From Pseudomonas batumici (GTDB lineage Bacteria; Pseudomonadota; Gammaproteobacteria; Pseudomonadales; Pseudomonadaceae): DNA of 64,000 bases. Below the pieces are notes generated by a model. That model was given only the letters and a program-made list of their open reading frames with translations. It had not been told where the DNA came from and did not search any database. This document shows, one piece after another, positions 9,495 to 17,992 of the stretch (position 1 is the stretch's first letter; each line of letters starts with the position of its first letter). Made by a program: the position numbers and the translations under genes. The stretch lies in assembly GCF_000820515.1 (NCBI RefSeq), contig NZ_JXDG01000007.1:1-64000 (forward strand), given 5' to 3'.

Positions 9495-11010
9495 CCGCGC
9501 CGACTTCAATCCCCATGAACCGGCGCACCCGCTCGCCCTTCGCCTCCTCGCGAATCGCTTGCGGGCTGGCATCCAGCTGCACCACGCCGTTCTCCATGAA
9601 CACCACCCGATCGGAAATCGACATGGCGAAATCCATCTCATGGGTGACGATCAGCATCGTCATCCCCTCATCCGCCAACTCGCGAATCACCTTCAGTACT
9701 TCCCCTACCAGCTCCGGGTCCAGCGCCGACGTCGGCTCGTCGAACAGCATGATCTGCGGTTCCATCGCCAGCGCCCGGGCAATCGCCACCCGCTGCTGCT
9801 GGCCGCCCGAGAGCTGATGCGGGTACTTGCGGGCATGGGCCAGCAACCCGACCTTGTCCAGCAGGGCCAGTGCACGCTGTTCGCTCACTTCCCGGCTCGC
9901 ACCGTGGTAGAGCGACGCCAGGGTGATGTTGTCGAGGATGCAGCGATGGGGGAACAGGTTGAAGTTCTGGAACACCATGCCGATGCGCCGCACACCTCGG
10001 CGAATCTGCGGGCTGTTGGGGTGATTGGCGGCGCTGATAAAGCCCTCGCCGAATAGCACGATCTTGCCCTGGTCGATGCTTTCCAGGCCGTTGATGGTGC
10101 GGATCAGCGACGTCTTGCCCGAGCCGGACGGGCCGATGATGGAAATCACCTGGCCACTGCCGACCGCCAGGTCAATGCCCTTGAGCACGGCGTGGCTGCC
10201 ATAGCACTTGTGGATATTCTGCAGATCCAGCGCCAGCGGGGCCCCGCTGACCGACTGCGCGCGGGGCGACTGGGGCAGCGTTGGTTGCGCGGCCCTGAGT
10301 CCGGCGATGGCGTTCTCGTCGAGGGTTTGCGGCGTGCGCTGGCCCAGGTCCAGGTAGCGCTCCAGGCGCTGCAGGAGCCAGCCGAACAGGCTGACGATCA
10401 GCACGTAGTACACCGCCACCGCGCCGAGGGTTTCCATCACCAGGAAGTTCTGCGCGTAGAGGCGCTGGCCGACGGTGAGCAGCTCGGTGAGGGAAATCAC
10501 CGAGACCAGCGAGGTCAGTTTCACCACCGTGATGTATTCGTTGATCAGGGTTGGCAGCGAGATACGAAAGGCCTGGGGAATCACGATCAGTCGTTGCAGC
10601 CCCAGCACGCCGATGCCCAGGGCGCGGCCGGCTTCCTTCTGGCCCCTGGCGACCGAGATCAGTCCGCCGCGATGGATCTCGGCCATGTAGGCGGCTTCGG
10701 TGACCACCAGCGCGAACAATCCGGAATAGAACGGATTGGACAGCACGCTGCCGGTCAGCGGGAGCAGCTGCGGCAGGTTGTAGACGAACACCACCAGCAC
10801 CAGCAGCGGGATGCTGCGAAAGAACCAGATGTAGGCGGCGGCCGGCAGGCGCAGCCAGGCCGAGGCGGACAGCTTGGCCGAGGCCAGGAAGAAGCCCAGC
10901 AACATGCCGATGAACCAGGCCAGGGCGCTGAGCTCGACCACCGTGACACAGGCTTTCCAGAAGTCCGGCGCCGAGAACAGTGAAAAGAAATAGGGCCAAT
11001 CGAATTGCAT
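9457..11010 (-). CDS. Amino-acid-type ABC transporter, fused permease and ATPase
   Basis: A 517-residue fusion. Residues 1 to about 220 are a HisM/GlnP-type permease with several membrane helices and the EAA loop (EAGRALGIGVLGLQRL at about 126-141). After a Pro/Gln/Ser-rich linker, residues 260-500 are an ABC ATPase with Walker A GPSGSGKT at 293-300, signature LSGGQ at 400-404, and Walker B IMLFDEP near 420. One permease domain per polypeptide implies a dimer of the fusion in the inner membrane. The partner is the binding protein upstream at 11.3-12.1 kb. The family usually imports polar amino acids or related compounds; the exact substrate cannot be read from sequence. No terminator separates it from recD. 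Confidence 0.88.
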   Translation of the reverse strand: MQFDWPYFFSLFSAPDFWKACVTVVELSALAWFIGMLLGFFLASAKLSASAWLRLPAAAYIWFFRSIPLLVLVVFVYNLPQLLPLTGSVLSNPFYSGLFALVVTEAAYMAEIHRGGLISVARGQKEAGRALGIGVLGLQRLIVIPQAFRISLPTLINEYITVVKLTSLVSVISLTELLTVGQRLYAQNFLVMETLGAVAVYYVLIVSLFGWLLQRLERYLDLGQRTPQTLDENAIAGLRAAQPTLPQSPRAQSVSGAPLALDLQNIHKCYGSHAVLKGIDLAVGSGQVISIIGPSGSGKTSLIRTINGLESIDQGKIVLFGEGFISAANHPNSPQIRRGVRRIGMVFQNFNLFPHRCILDNITLASLYHGASREVSEQRALALLDKVGLLAHARKYPHQLSGGQQQRVAIARALAMEPQIMLFDEPTSALDPELVGEVLKVIRELADEGMTMLIVTHEMDFAMSISDRVVFMENGVVQLDASPQAIREEAKGERVRRFMGIEVGAVSAPRPAQASVR

Positions 11011-11075
11011 AGAGACCTCGGTGTTGCAATGGAGCTGGTGCGATCGCTCGCAGGGTTCGGGTTCAATCCGGTCCC

Positions 11076-11159
11076 TGTAGGAGCTGGCTTGCCAGCGATG
11101 GCGCCCTCAAGTACAGCGCAAACCTTAAGGTCCTCATCGCCGGCAAGCCGGCTCCCACA
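11076..11159. repeat. REP pair (BIME) inside the transporter operon
   Basis: TGTAGGAGCTGGCTTGCCAGCGATG at 11076-11100 faces an inverted copy at 11135-11159. It lies in the 258-base gap between the binding-protein gene and the permease-ATPase gene, where such hairpins can stabilise upstream mRNA or lower downstream expression (known for REPs in general). The rest of the gap shows no gene. Confidence 0.85.
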
Positions 11160-11268
11160 GTCCGGTGATTCACCGAAAAGTGCTGTCTAGCCCGGCCCCC
11201 GCAGGAGTCTGCGCCGGCAGTCCATGGGCGTCCCGACAGAAAGGGCCTACCCCTGAATCCAATCGGTT

Positions 11269-12057
11269 CTACTGCGCCGCTTCCAGGCTGTACTTGCTCA
11301 GGATCGCCGCGTACTCGCCGCTCTTCTTGGTTTCCTCGAACGCCTTGAGCAACGCCTGGTACAGCGCCTCATTGCCCTTCTTCACAAAGATCCCGAGGGT
11401 CTGCGGATAGACCAGGTGTTCGCTGCTCACCACCACCCGGCCCTTGGTCTTCTCGGCGATCAGCTTCGCCGCGCCGGCAATTTCCACCTGGGCCTGGACG
11501 TTGTTCGACAGCAGCGCCTGGGTGACTTCCGGGGCCGACGGATACTCATTCACTGTGATCGCGCCCTTGCCCTTCGGCACGCAGTAGTCGGTCGACAGCT
11601 TCTGCAGCTGCGCCACCCAGGTGGTGCCCTGCTCAAGGCCGACCTTCAGCCCGCAGAGGTCTTCCGGCGTGCCCGGTTTCAGTGTGCTGGTGCCGGGCAC
11701 CAGGATCGCCGCGCCGGTCATGGCGTAGGGAATGGTCATGGCCTGGGTCTGGCGCTCGGGGGTGATGTACATGCCGGAAATGATCGCGTCATAGTGACCG
11801 GCATTGAGGCCGAGGATCAGGCTCGGGAACTTGGTGTCGACGAACTGCGCCTTGGCCTCCAGATGCTTGGCCAGGGCCTGCGACAACTCCGGGTCGGAGC
11901 CGACCACGTTCTTGTCGGTGTCGTAGGACTCGAACGGCGGATAGGTGATTTCCATCCCGACTTTCAATTGGCCGGGAGTGGCCGTGGAGGCGAGGGCGGC
12001 GCTGCTGCACAGCAGGGCGGCGGCGATCAGGGTCAGGCGCGAATTGTTCTTGTGCAT
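11269..12057 (-). CDS. Amino-acid-type ABC transporter substrate-binding protein
   Basis: A 262-residue periplasmic binding protein of the SBP_bac_3 family. It has a signal peptide cut near residue 23 (hydrophobic core LIAAALLCSS, then AALA/S). The mature N-terminus LKVGMEITYPPFESYD is the hallmark of polar amino-acid binding proteins, and the lobes continue through DAIISGMYITPERQ and DLCGLKVGLEQGTTW. It delivers substrate to the fused permease-ATPase downstream. Ligand identity is unknown. Its place next to an oxygenase and an isomerase-like gene suggests a modified amino acid or small acid rather than a common one (inference). Confidence 0.85.
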   Translation of the reverse strand: MHKNNSRLTLIAAALLCSSAALASTATPGQLKVGMEITYPPFESYDTDKNVVGSDPELSQALAKHLEAKAQFVDTKFPSLILGLNAGHYDAIISGMYITPERQTQAMTIPYAMTGAAILVPGTSTLKPGTPEDLCGLKVGLEQGTTWVAQLQKLSTDYCVPKGKGAITVNEYPSAPEVTQALLSNNVQAQVEIAGAAKLIAEKTKGRVVVSSEHLVYPQTLGIFVKKGNEALYQALLKAFEETKKSGEYAAILSKYSLEAAQ

Positions 12058-12100
12058 GTTCGGTGGCTCCGATGTGAAGGCTGGGGTGTGAGGGCTGGGT

Positions 12101-13159
12101 TCAGGACGGCTGCGACTGGTTTTTCAAATGGCCGAAACTCGACGGCTTGCGGGCTTTCTCGGGCAAGGCGATCTCGCCGTTCTCCACGCGCTTGCGCAGG
12201 TACTGGTAGGTTTGCAGGGCTTGGCCGTACATGTGCTCGCCAATGGCGATCTGTTCATAGTCCTGGTCGGCCTGGACGAAACCCGGCAGCGGCTGGATCA
12301 AGGTGTGGAAGTCGCAGGCATAGAACAGCGGGAAGGAATAACGCTCCTCGCTCACCGTGCGCACCCGGTGGGCCGTGGCCACGAAGGCCCCGGCGGTCAT
12401 CACTTCGAGCATGTCGCCGATGTTCACCACGAAGGCGCCGGGCAGGGGCGGCGTGTCGATCCACTGGCCCAGGTCGTTCATCACTTCCAGGCCCGGCTTG
12501 TCCGCCAGCAGGATGGTGAAGCACTCGTAGTCGGTGTGGGCGCCGATGCCGGGGGCGTCCTGGGCGGCATCGTCGAAGGGGTAGTGGATCAGCCGCAGCT
12601 TCGACGGCGGCCGGGTGACCAGGGCATCGAAGGTGTTCTCTTCCAGCCCCAAGGCCAGGGCGAAACCACCGAACAGCTTGCGACCCAGGGCGAACACCGC
12701 GGCGTAATAGGCCTGCACCGCCTCCTTGAACCCCGGCAGCGTCGGCCAGTCGTTCGGTCCCAGCAATGGCGTGCCGGCCAGCACCAGCGGATCGTCCTCC
12801 GGCACTTCGAAGCCGATATCGAAGGCTTCCTTGTGATCCGGTTTACCCTTGGCGTACACCTCTTCGCCTTCCGGGACGAAGCCCTTGTGGGATTTCGAGG
12901 TGCCGATGTAGTGCTGCATCTTGGTTTCGAACGGCTGGGCGAAATAGTCCTTGGCCGCTTGGCGCAGGTTGTCGATCAACTGCGGGTCGATGCCGTGCCC
13001 GGTGATGTACAGGAAGCCCACTTCGCTGGCGGCGTTCCCCAGTTGTTCGGCCACCGCCAGGCGGTGTTCGAGCTCGACGCTGAACAGCCCGGCGATGTTC
13101 ACCACCGGAATGCTCTTGAAGTTGGCCTCGGCCGGGCTTTTGTGATTGTTCTCAGGCAT
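12101..13159 (-). CDS. Isopenicillin N synthase-like Fe(II)/2-oxoglutarate oxygenase
   Basis: A 352-residue cytoplasmic dioxygenase of the DIOX_N plus 2OG-FeII_Oxy family. The N-terminal cap domain has [10 protein letters not shown] and [10 protein letters not shown]. The jelly-roll core shows the metal triad, with H and D in [15 protein letters not shown] and the distal H in [11 protein letters not shown]. The R and S that bind the co-substrate carboxylate are in ERYSFPLFY. All catalytic residues appear intact. It probably hydroxylates, desaturates or cleaves the imported compound (inference). It starts 12 bases after the isomerase-like gene ends and lies 43 bases ahead of the binding-protein gene, so the four genes look like one transcription unit. 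Confidence 0.85.
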   Translation of the reverse strand: MPENNHKSPAEANFKSIPVVNIAGLFSVELEHRLAVAEQLGNAASEVGFLYITGHGIDPQLIDNLRQAAKDYFAQPFETKMQHYIGTSKSHKGFVPEGEEVYAKGKPDHKEAFDIGFEVPEDDPLVLAGTPLLGPNDWPTLPGFKEAVQAYYAAVFALGRKLFGGFALALGLEENTFDALVTRPPSKLRLIHYPFDDAAQDAPGIGAHTDYECFTILLADKPGLEVMNDLGQWIDTPPLPGAFVVNIGDMLEVMTAGAFVATAHRVRTVSEERYSFPLFYACDFHTLIQPLPGFVQADQDYEQIAIGEHMYGQALQTYQYLRKRVENGEIALPEKARKPSSFGHLKNQSQPS

Positions 13160-13171
13160 GACGCAAACACC

Positions 13172-14023
13172 TCACGGATGGGTTGATTGGCTGAAACGCT
13201 GGAAATGTTCGCGCTCGGTCCGGGCCATCCAGACGTTCAGCGACCACAGGTCGGCGACCGGCACGTTGGTGAAGGGCAGGTGATGCAGGTAGCCGTCGGC
13301 ACCGAACTCCGGGGTCAGCGTGGTGACGGTGTAGCCCCGCGCCTGCTGGGCCCGCCAGATGCTTTCCCAGTGGGCCTGGTGGAAGGCCAGTTCCCGGGCG
13401 TATTCCGGGGCGCCGGGGTGCGGTACCTGCGGCCCCTGGTCATAGCCGACCCGCGCCTGGATATGGTGAACGCGCTCGACGAAGGCGCCGAGGTCGTCGG
13501 CGGGATCGTCCAGCAGGCGTTCGCAGGTGACGATCCAGTGGCTGATGTCGCTGGTGAAACGCAGGTCGGGCAGTTGCCGGATCAGTTCCAGGGTCAGCCA
13601 GGGATTGAACAGCGAGCGCGAGCGATGGGTTTCGAACGTGCAGAACTGGCCGTGGCGTTTCGCCAGGGCCATGGCCTGGCCGAAGAACTCCACCTGTTGC
13701 GCCAGGGGCCAGCGGTCGTTGCCGGCCAGCACATTGACGAAGCGCGGCTCCAGTTCGGCGGCCCAGGCCAGCTTGCAGTCCAGGTCCCGCAGGTGTTCGG
13801 CGGGCGCGGCGGCCTGTTCGGGGAGTACATCATAGGCGGTGAAGAGCGTGCTGATATAGCCCAGGCGGTTGGCGCGCAGAAAGGCGGCGAACTCGGCGCG
13901 TTCGGCGGCTTGCAGGGGCAGGCGCGCCTCCATGCCGTCGAAGCCTTCGGCCAGCAGCTCGTCGAGTGCCTGGGCCTTGCTCGCGGTGTAGCCCCAAAGG
14001 GTACGGAAAATCTCCAGTTTCAT
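13172..14023 (-). CDS. Sugar phosphate isomerase/epimerase-like TIM-barrel protein
   Basis: A 283-residue protein of the AP_endonuc_2 (xylose isomerase-like) fold. The barrel strands MKLEIFRTLWGY, FDGMEARLP, FVNVLAG, FCTFETHRSR, LRFTSDISHW, VHHIQARVGYDQGPQVPHP and TLTPEFGADGY carry the E, D/H, H and E residues that would bind a divalent metal. The true reaction is unknown, since this fold includes isomerases, epimerases, dehydratases and lyases. It is the first gene of the oxygenase/transporter unit, so it probably acts on the same compound (inference). Confidence 0.75.
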   Translation of the reverse strand: MKLEIFRTLWGYTASKAQALDELLAEGFDGMEARLPLQAAERAEFAAFLRANRLGYISTLFTAYDVLPEQAAAPAEHLRDLDCKLAWAAELEPRFVNVLAGNDRWPLAQQVEFFGQAMALAKRHGQFCTFETHRSRSLFNPWLTLELIRQLPDLRFTSDISHWIVTCERLLDDPADDLGAFVERVHHIQARVGYDQGPQVPHPGAPEYARELAFHQAHWESIWRAQQARGYTVTTLTPEFGADGYLHHLPFTNVPVADLWSLNVWMARTEREHFQRFSQSTHP

Positions 14024-14356
14024 CGGTGCGCCTCAACGAAGCCTTGAACGGTTCGATGCACGTCACGGTGTTGGGCCGGGACGAGCGGTTACGGCAGTAA
14101 CAGAGGGCGTCCGTCTAGCCAGTTCTCTGCGGAGCCGGTCTGACATCAGATCAGGGGAGAGTATTCCCCCCTGCTGGAGCATGGCGTCGATCTTAGACAG
14201 CCCATGGCACGCGGAAGAATAGGAAAGCTCAAATCCATACTTCAGAGATTCATAAACCAATAGTGGGCTATCTACTGCTGGGCATCCGTCCTTGCGAGCC
14301 AAGGGGTGTGCTATCGTTGCGGCTCTATTCGTACATAAATCTAAGAGAATTCCTTC
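14024..14356. other. Divergent intergenic region between the oxygenase operon and yfiR
   Basis: 333 bases with no credible gene. AT-rich stretches at about 14210-14270 and 14330-14355 are the likely places for the two divergent promoters, but I cannot assign -35/-10 pairs with confidence. A G-run and C-run at 14152-14173 could fold into an 8-bp hairpin. The yfiR ribosome binding site AAGAGAA is just before 14357. No regulator gene lies in the gap. Confidence 0.5.
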
Positions 14357-14932
14357 ATGAGCGTGGCTGTCTCGACGACAGGGCGATTTTGGGGTTGGAG
14401 ACAGTTCTGCCTGTCTGCCCTGTTCTGTTTGTCGACGCACATAAGCATTGCCCAGGACGCCGCGCCCACCGGCGCGGCCGATCAACGTGCCCAGGCGGTG
14501 ACCCAGGTGGTGCTGGGGATTCTCAGTTATGCTCGCTGGCCGGTGGAGCCGGAACAACTGCGCTTGTGCATCGTTGGTCCCACCGAGTACACCGACGACC
14601 TGGTCAAGGGCACCACCCAGGCCACCGGGCGACCGGTGCTGGTCCAGCGCCTGCTGGCGAGCAGTCCGGCCCTCGGCAGCGCCTGTGACGCCGTCTATAT
14701 CGGCAAGCTGAGCAGCGACGAACGCAGCCGTCTCTTTACCGCCCTGAGCGGCCACGCGGTGCTGAGCATCAGCGAAGGCGGCGATCAGTGCACGGTCGGC
14801 AGCCTCTTCTGTCTGCGGGTGGCGGATAACCAGGTGTCGTTCGAGGTCAACCTCGACTCGGTCGCCCGCAGTGGTGTGCGCATTCACCCCAGCGTATTGC
14901 AACTCTCGCGCCGCCGGAGCGCCCAGCCATGA
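14357..14932 (+). CDS. yfiR: Periplasmic redox-sensing repressor YfiR
   Basis: A 191-residue periplasmic protein that binds and silences the diguanylate cyclase YfiN. It has a signal peptide of about 32 residues. Cysteines fall at residues 71, 110, 145 and 152, the positions of the two disulfides known for P. aeruginosa YfiR. Reductive stress or sequestration by YfiB releases YfiN and raises c-di-GMP (known for the family). It is first in yfiR-yfiN-yfiB, with its stop overlapping the yfiN start (ATGA), so repressor and cyclase are translationally coupled. Confidence 0.93.
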   Translation: MSVAVSTTGRFWGWRQFCLSALFCLSTHISIAQDAAPTGAADQRAQAVTQVVLGILSYARWPVEPEQLRLCIVGPTEYTDDLVKGTTQATGRPVLVQRLLASSPALGSACDAVYIGKLSSDERSRLFTALSGHAVLSISEGGDQCTVGSLFCLRVADNQVSFEVNLDSVARSGVRIHPSVLQLSRRRSAQP

Positions 14933-16200
14933 TCGGTAGGTTCAAGTCCGACGCGCCCCCCAGCCTGCGCTCGGTGCTGGGGCGTGGGCATCTGCTGGCG
15001 GCCATGGCCGCGGTGGGCCTGGTGAGTGTCTCGCTGACCTTTCTCGGCGTGCTGGCCCTGCGGGTCTACGCCGACCACAACCTGCACCTGATCGCCCGCT
15101 CCATCAGCTACACCGTGGAAGCGGCGGTGGTGTTCAACGACAGCAGTGCGGCCACCGAGGCCCTGGCCCTGATCGCCGAGACCGAGGAAGTGGCCGATGC
15201 CGAGGTCTTCGACGCTCACGGTCAACGGTTGGCGCGCTGGCAGCGGCCGGAAACCGGCTTGCTGTCCAAGGTGGAGATGCAACTGGCGCGTACCCTGCTC
15301 GAACAACCTATCGATCTGCCGATCGTCCATCAGGATCGCGAGGTCGGCAGTATCCGCCTGACCGGACATGGCGGCAGCCTGCTGCGTTTCCTGCTCAGCG
15401 GTCTGCTCGGGATCCTGGTGTGCAGCGCCCTGGCGGCGTGGCTCGGGCTGTATCTGGCGCGGCGCCTGCTGCGGGGCATTATCGGCCCGTTGCGCAGCCT
15501 GGCCGAGGTGGCCCATGCCGCTCGCATCGATCGGGCGTTTGACCGGCGCGTGCCGCCCGCGTCAATTGCCGAGCTGGACAACCTGGGCAGCGACTTCAAC
15601 GCCTTGCTCGACGAGTTGGAGGCCTGGCAGAGCCATCTGCGCAGCGAAAACGAATCCCTGGCCCACCAGGCCAATCACGATAGCCTGACCGGCCTGCCGA
15701 ACCGTGCCTTCTTCGAAGGTCGCCTGATACGCTCCCTGCGTAACGCCGCCAAGCAGGGCGAGCGAGTCGGCGTGCTGTTTCTCGACAGCGATCGCTTCAA
15801 GCAGATCAACGACAACTTCGGTCATGCGGCGGGTGATGCGGTGCTGGTCGCGGTGGCGACGCGAGTGCGTGCGCAACTGCGTGAAGAGGACCTGGTGGCG
15901 CGCCTGGGCGGCGACGAGTTCGCCGTCCTGCTGACGCCGCTGCACAAGATCGAAGACGCCCAGCGCATCGCCGACAAGATCATCGCCAGCATGGACGCCC
16001 CCATTGCGGTGCCCGGGCAGGCCCAGGTGCTCACCTCGTTGAGCATCGGTATCGCGGTTTACCCCGAGCATGGCATTACCCCGAACGCCCTGCTCAACGC
16101 CGCCGATGCGGCGATGTACCAAGCCAAGCGCCTCGCCCGAGGCGGGCAACACACGGCGGGGTCGGAGCACTCCGCCGCCATTGTTCAAACCAGGAGTTGA
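14929..16200 (+). CDS. yfiN: Membrane diguanylate cyclase YfiN (TpbB)
   Basis: A 423-residue inner-membrane enzyme making c-di-GMP from two GTP, promoting exopolysaccharide, small-colony morphology and biofilm (known in P. aeruginosa). The order is TM helix at about 21-48, a periplasmic CHASE8-type domain that YfiR binds, TM helix at about 144-175, a HAMP segment, and a GGDEF domain. GGDEF is at residues 327-331, with a preceding RxxD (REED, 318-321) at the usual inhibitory-site distance. The ATG at 14929 is coupled to yfiR. Confidence 0.93.
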   Translation: MIGRFKSDAPPSLRSVLGRGHLLAAMAAVGLVSVSLTFLGVLALRVYADHNLHLIARSISYTVEAAVVFNDSSAATEALALIAETEEVADAEVFDAHGQRLARWQRPETGLLSKVEMQLARTLLEQPIDLPIVHQDREVGSIRLTGHGGSLLRFLLSGLLGILVCSALAAWLGLYLARRLLRGIIGPLRSLAEVAHAARIDRAFDRRVPPASIAELDNLGSDFNALLDELEAWQSHLRSENESLAHQANHDSLTGLPNRAFFEGRLIRSLRNAAKQGERVGVLFLDSDRFKQINDNFGHAAGDAVLVAVATRVRAQLREEDLVARLGGDEFAVLLTPLHKIEDAQRIADKIIASMDAPIAVPGQAQVLTSLSIGIAVYPEHGITPNALLNAADAAMYQAKRLARGGQHTAGSEHSAAIVQTRS

Positions 16201-16204
16201 ACCC

Positions 16205-16708
16205 TTGTACACACTGACCCGACAGACCTTGCGTTTTTTCACCTTGGCCCTGTTCACGGTGCTGCTGGCATTGGCCGGCTGCCAGACCGCACCGCCCAAG
16301 GGCCTGAGCGCGGCGCAGATCGCCGTGCTCAAGCAAGAGGGCTTCCGGCTGACGGACGATGGCTGGGCTTTCGGTCTGTCGGGCAAGGTGCTGTTCGGCA
16401 GCGACCTGGAAGTGTTGAACAAAGAGAGCCATGACATCGTCGATCGCATTGCCAAGGCCCTGTTGGGCGTGGGTATCGAGCGAGTGCGGGTGGACGGGCA
16501 TACCGACGCCTCGGGCAAGGACGCCTACAACGAGCAGCTCTCCGTGCGTCGGGCCAACAGTGTGGCGACGGTGCTGGAGCAGGCCGGCATGAAGCGCCAG
16601 AATATCCAGTTGCGAGGCCTCGGCAGCCGCGTGCCGGTGGCCAGCAACGACACGGTAGAGGGGCGCACCGAGAACCGCCGGGTGTCGATTGTGGTGATTG
16701 CGGACTGA
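16205..16708 (+). CDS. yfiB: Outer-membrane OmpA-like lipoprotein YfiB, TTG start
   Basis: A 167-residue lipoprotein that sequesters YfiR at the outer membrane and peptidoglycan, so activating YfiN. The lipobox LALAGC has its acylated cysteine at residue 26. An OmpA_C domain follows with RVRVDGHTDASGKDAYNEQL and GLGSRVPVASNDTVEGRTENRR, which bind peptidoglycan. There is no ATG in a sensible place. TTG at 16205 gives the expected signal peptide and family length and has AGGAG 8 bases upstream, 4 bases after the yfiN stop. A weak TTG start would keep YfiB low relative to YfiR and YfiN (inference). Confidence 0.92.
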   Translation: MYTLTRQTLRFFTLALFTVLLALAGCQTAPPKGLSAAQIAVLKQEGFRLTDDGWAFGLSGKVLFGSDLEVLNKESHDIVDRIAKALLGVGIERVRVDGHTDASGKDAYNEQLSVRRANSVATVLEQAGMKRQNIQLRGLGSRVPVASNDTVEGRTENRRVSIVVIAD

Positions 16709-16738
16709 GCCTTTTGCAGGGCTGCGCGGACGCTATTT

Positions 16739-16765
16739 GTATCGATGTTGCTAGCAACGTGATAC
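16739..16765. repeat. Inverted repeat after yfiB
   Basis: GTATC-GAT-GTTGCT pairs with AGCAAC-GT-GATAC around a central TA, giving an 11-bp interrupted palindrome. No T-run follows on either strand, so it may be a weak terminator of yfiRNB or an operator for the next gene. Confidence 0.45.
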
Positions 16766-16826
16766 CTGTCGAAATAAATGCCGATTCTCTTTCTCGATTC
16801 CCCTGCATGCGGGTATAAGTATGGAC

Positions 16827-16856
16827 CCTCTCAGGAGGGCGCCGCCTGAGAGGAAG
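16827..16856 (+). promoter_or_regulatory. Leader hairpin enclosing the ribosome binding site of the next gene
   Basis: CCTCTCAGGAGG (16827-16838) pairs with CCGCCTGAGAGG (16842-16853) over a 3-base loop, with one A/G mismatch. The Shine-Dalgarno GAGAGGA lies mostly in the 3' arm and ends 7 bases before the ATG at 16862. The fold would hide the ribosome binding site, so a melting or binding event may be needed for translation. Confidence 0.6.
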
Positions 16857-16861
16857 TTTGA

Positions 16862-17983
16862 ATGTTTAACGTTCGATGGGTCAGCCGCGCTGCGTCTATC
16901 CCCGCAACGCTGTGGGAAAGCTGTTTTACCGGTGTCGAAGGCCGCTGGTGGTATGAAGCCCTGGAAGACGGTGGGCTTGAGGACCAGTTCGAATTTGCCT
17001 ACGCCATTCTGGAGAAAGAGGGGCAGCCGATCGGGCTGGCTCCCACGTTTGTCATGAACGTTCCCATGGAATTGGTCGTCCCGCCCATGATTGCCAAGGT
17101 GCTGAGAGTGATCCCGGCGCTCCGTTACCAGCGCACCCTGTTCGTCGGCTCACCCTGCTCCGACGAGGGCTCCATCGGCTTGCTGCCCGGTCATTCGCTG
17201 GCGGATATCGTTGTGCCGCTGCAAGACGCGCTGACCCGAAGGGCGAAAGCCAAGAACGTCGCGATGACCGTCTGGAAGGACTTTGGCGAATTGCAGAAGC
17301 CGGCGCTTGAAGGGCTGTGCGAGGCGCGTGGGCTGTTTCCCATGGTGAGCTTTCCAGGCACGGCGGTCGAGCTGGCCTCGGGTGGTTTCGAGGGCTATCT
17401 CAAGACGCTCAAGAGCCGCCATCGTTATCTGCTGAAAAAGAAGCTCAAGCACGGCCTCGTGCCGGGGGCCTTGGCGGTAACGGTCGTGCAGCAGCCGGAT
17501 GAAGAAACGCTGCAGGAGTTGTACAGCCTTTTTCTGCAAACCTACGAGAAGGGCAAGACCAAATTCGAAAAGCTCACGTTCGAGTTCTTTCGACAGATTG
17601 CCCTCAAGCCCGAATCGCATTTCATCCTGCTGAGCGATGGACAGACTGGCAAGATGGCGGCGTTCATGCTGTGCTTTCTGCTCGGTGACAAGGCCATCAA
17701 CAAGTTCATCGGCATCGATTACCACGTGGGCAAGCAGTCGCACCTGTATTTCCAGCTATGGGAGCAGGCGGTGAAGTGGTCCTACAGTGTCGGGGCCACA
17801 CGCCTGGACAGTGGCCAGACAGGCTATCGGGTCAAGCGTGAACTCGGTCATCAGCTGGTTTCGCTGGACTGCTATTGCCGTCATCGCAACCCGTTGCTGC
17901 ATCGCATCTTCGGCGCGGTGGCCAAGGGCATTACCTGGCAGAGCCTGGACCCGGACCTGCAGACGATGGCCGAGGAGTACTAG
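16862..17983 (+). CDS. FemAB/GNAT-fold N-acyltransferase-like protein
   Basis: A 373-residue soluble protein resembling the Acetyltransf_6 / 'peptidogalycan biosynthesis' family (COG3146-like), which adopts a double GNAT fold. Visible blocks are GYLKTLKSRHRYLLKKKLKHG, basic as in aminoacyl- or acyl-transferring FemAB proteins; ELYSLFLQTYEKGK; FILLSDGQTGKMAAFMLCFLLGD; and the C-terminal WSYSVGATRLDSGQTGYRVKRELG. The actual donor and acceptor are unknown. It stands alone on + between yfiB and a convergent exporter, 9 bases from that gene's stop, and has a strong leader hairpin over its ribosome binding site. Confidence 0.65.
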   Translation: MFNVRWVSRAASIPATLWESCFTGVEGRWWYEALEDGGLEDQFEFAYAILEKEGQPIGLAPTFVMNVPMELVVPPMIAKVLRVIPALRYQRTLFVGSPCSDEGSIGLLPGHSLADIVVPLQDALTRRAKAKNVAMTVWKDFGELQKPALEGLCEARGLFPMVSFPGTAVELASGGFEGYLKTLKSRHRYLLKKKLKHGLVPGALAVTVVQQPDEETLQELYSLFLQTYEKGKTKFEKLTFEFFRQIALKPESHFILLSDGQTGKMAAFMLCFLLGDKAINKFIGIDYHVGKQSHLYFQLWEQAVKWSYSVGATRLDSGQTGYRVKRELGHQLVSLDCYCRHRNPLLHRIFGAVAKGITWQSLDPDLQTMAEEY

Positions 17984-17992
17984 AGCTCTTTA

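Noticed and set aside
16821..17057. Small upstream frame starting at ATG 16821
   Set aside because: Its start lies in the hairpin leader and most of it overlaps the acyltransferase gene in another frame; no family resemblance.
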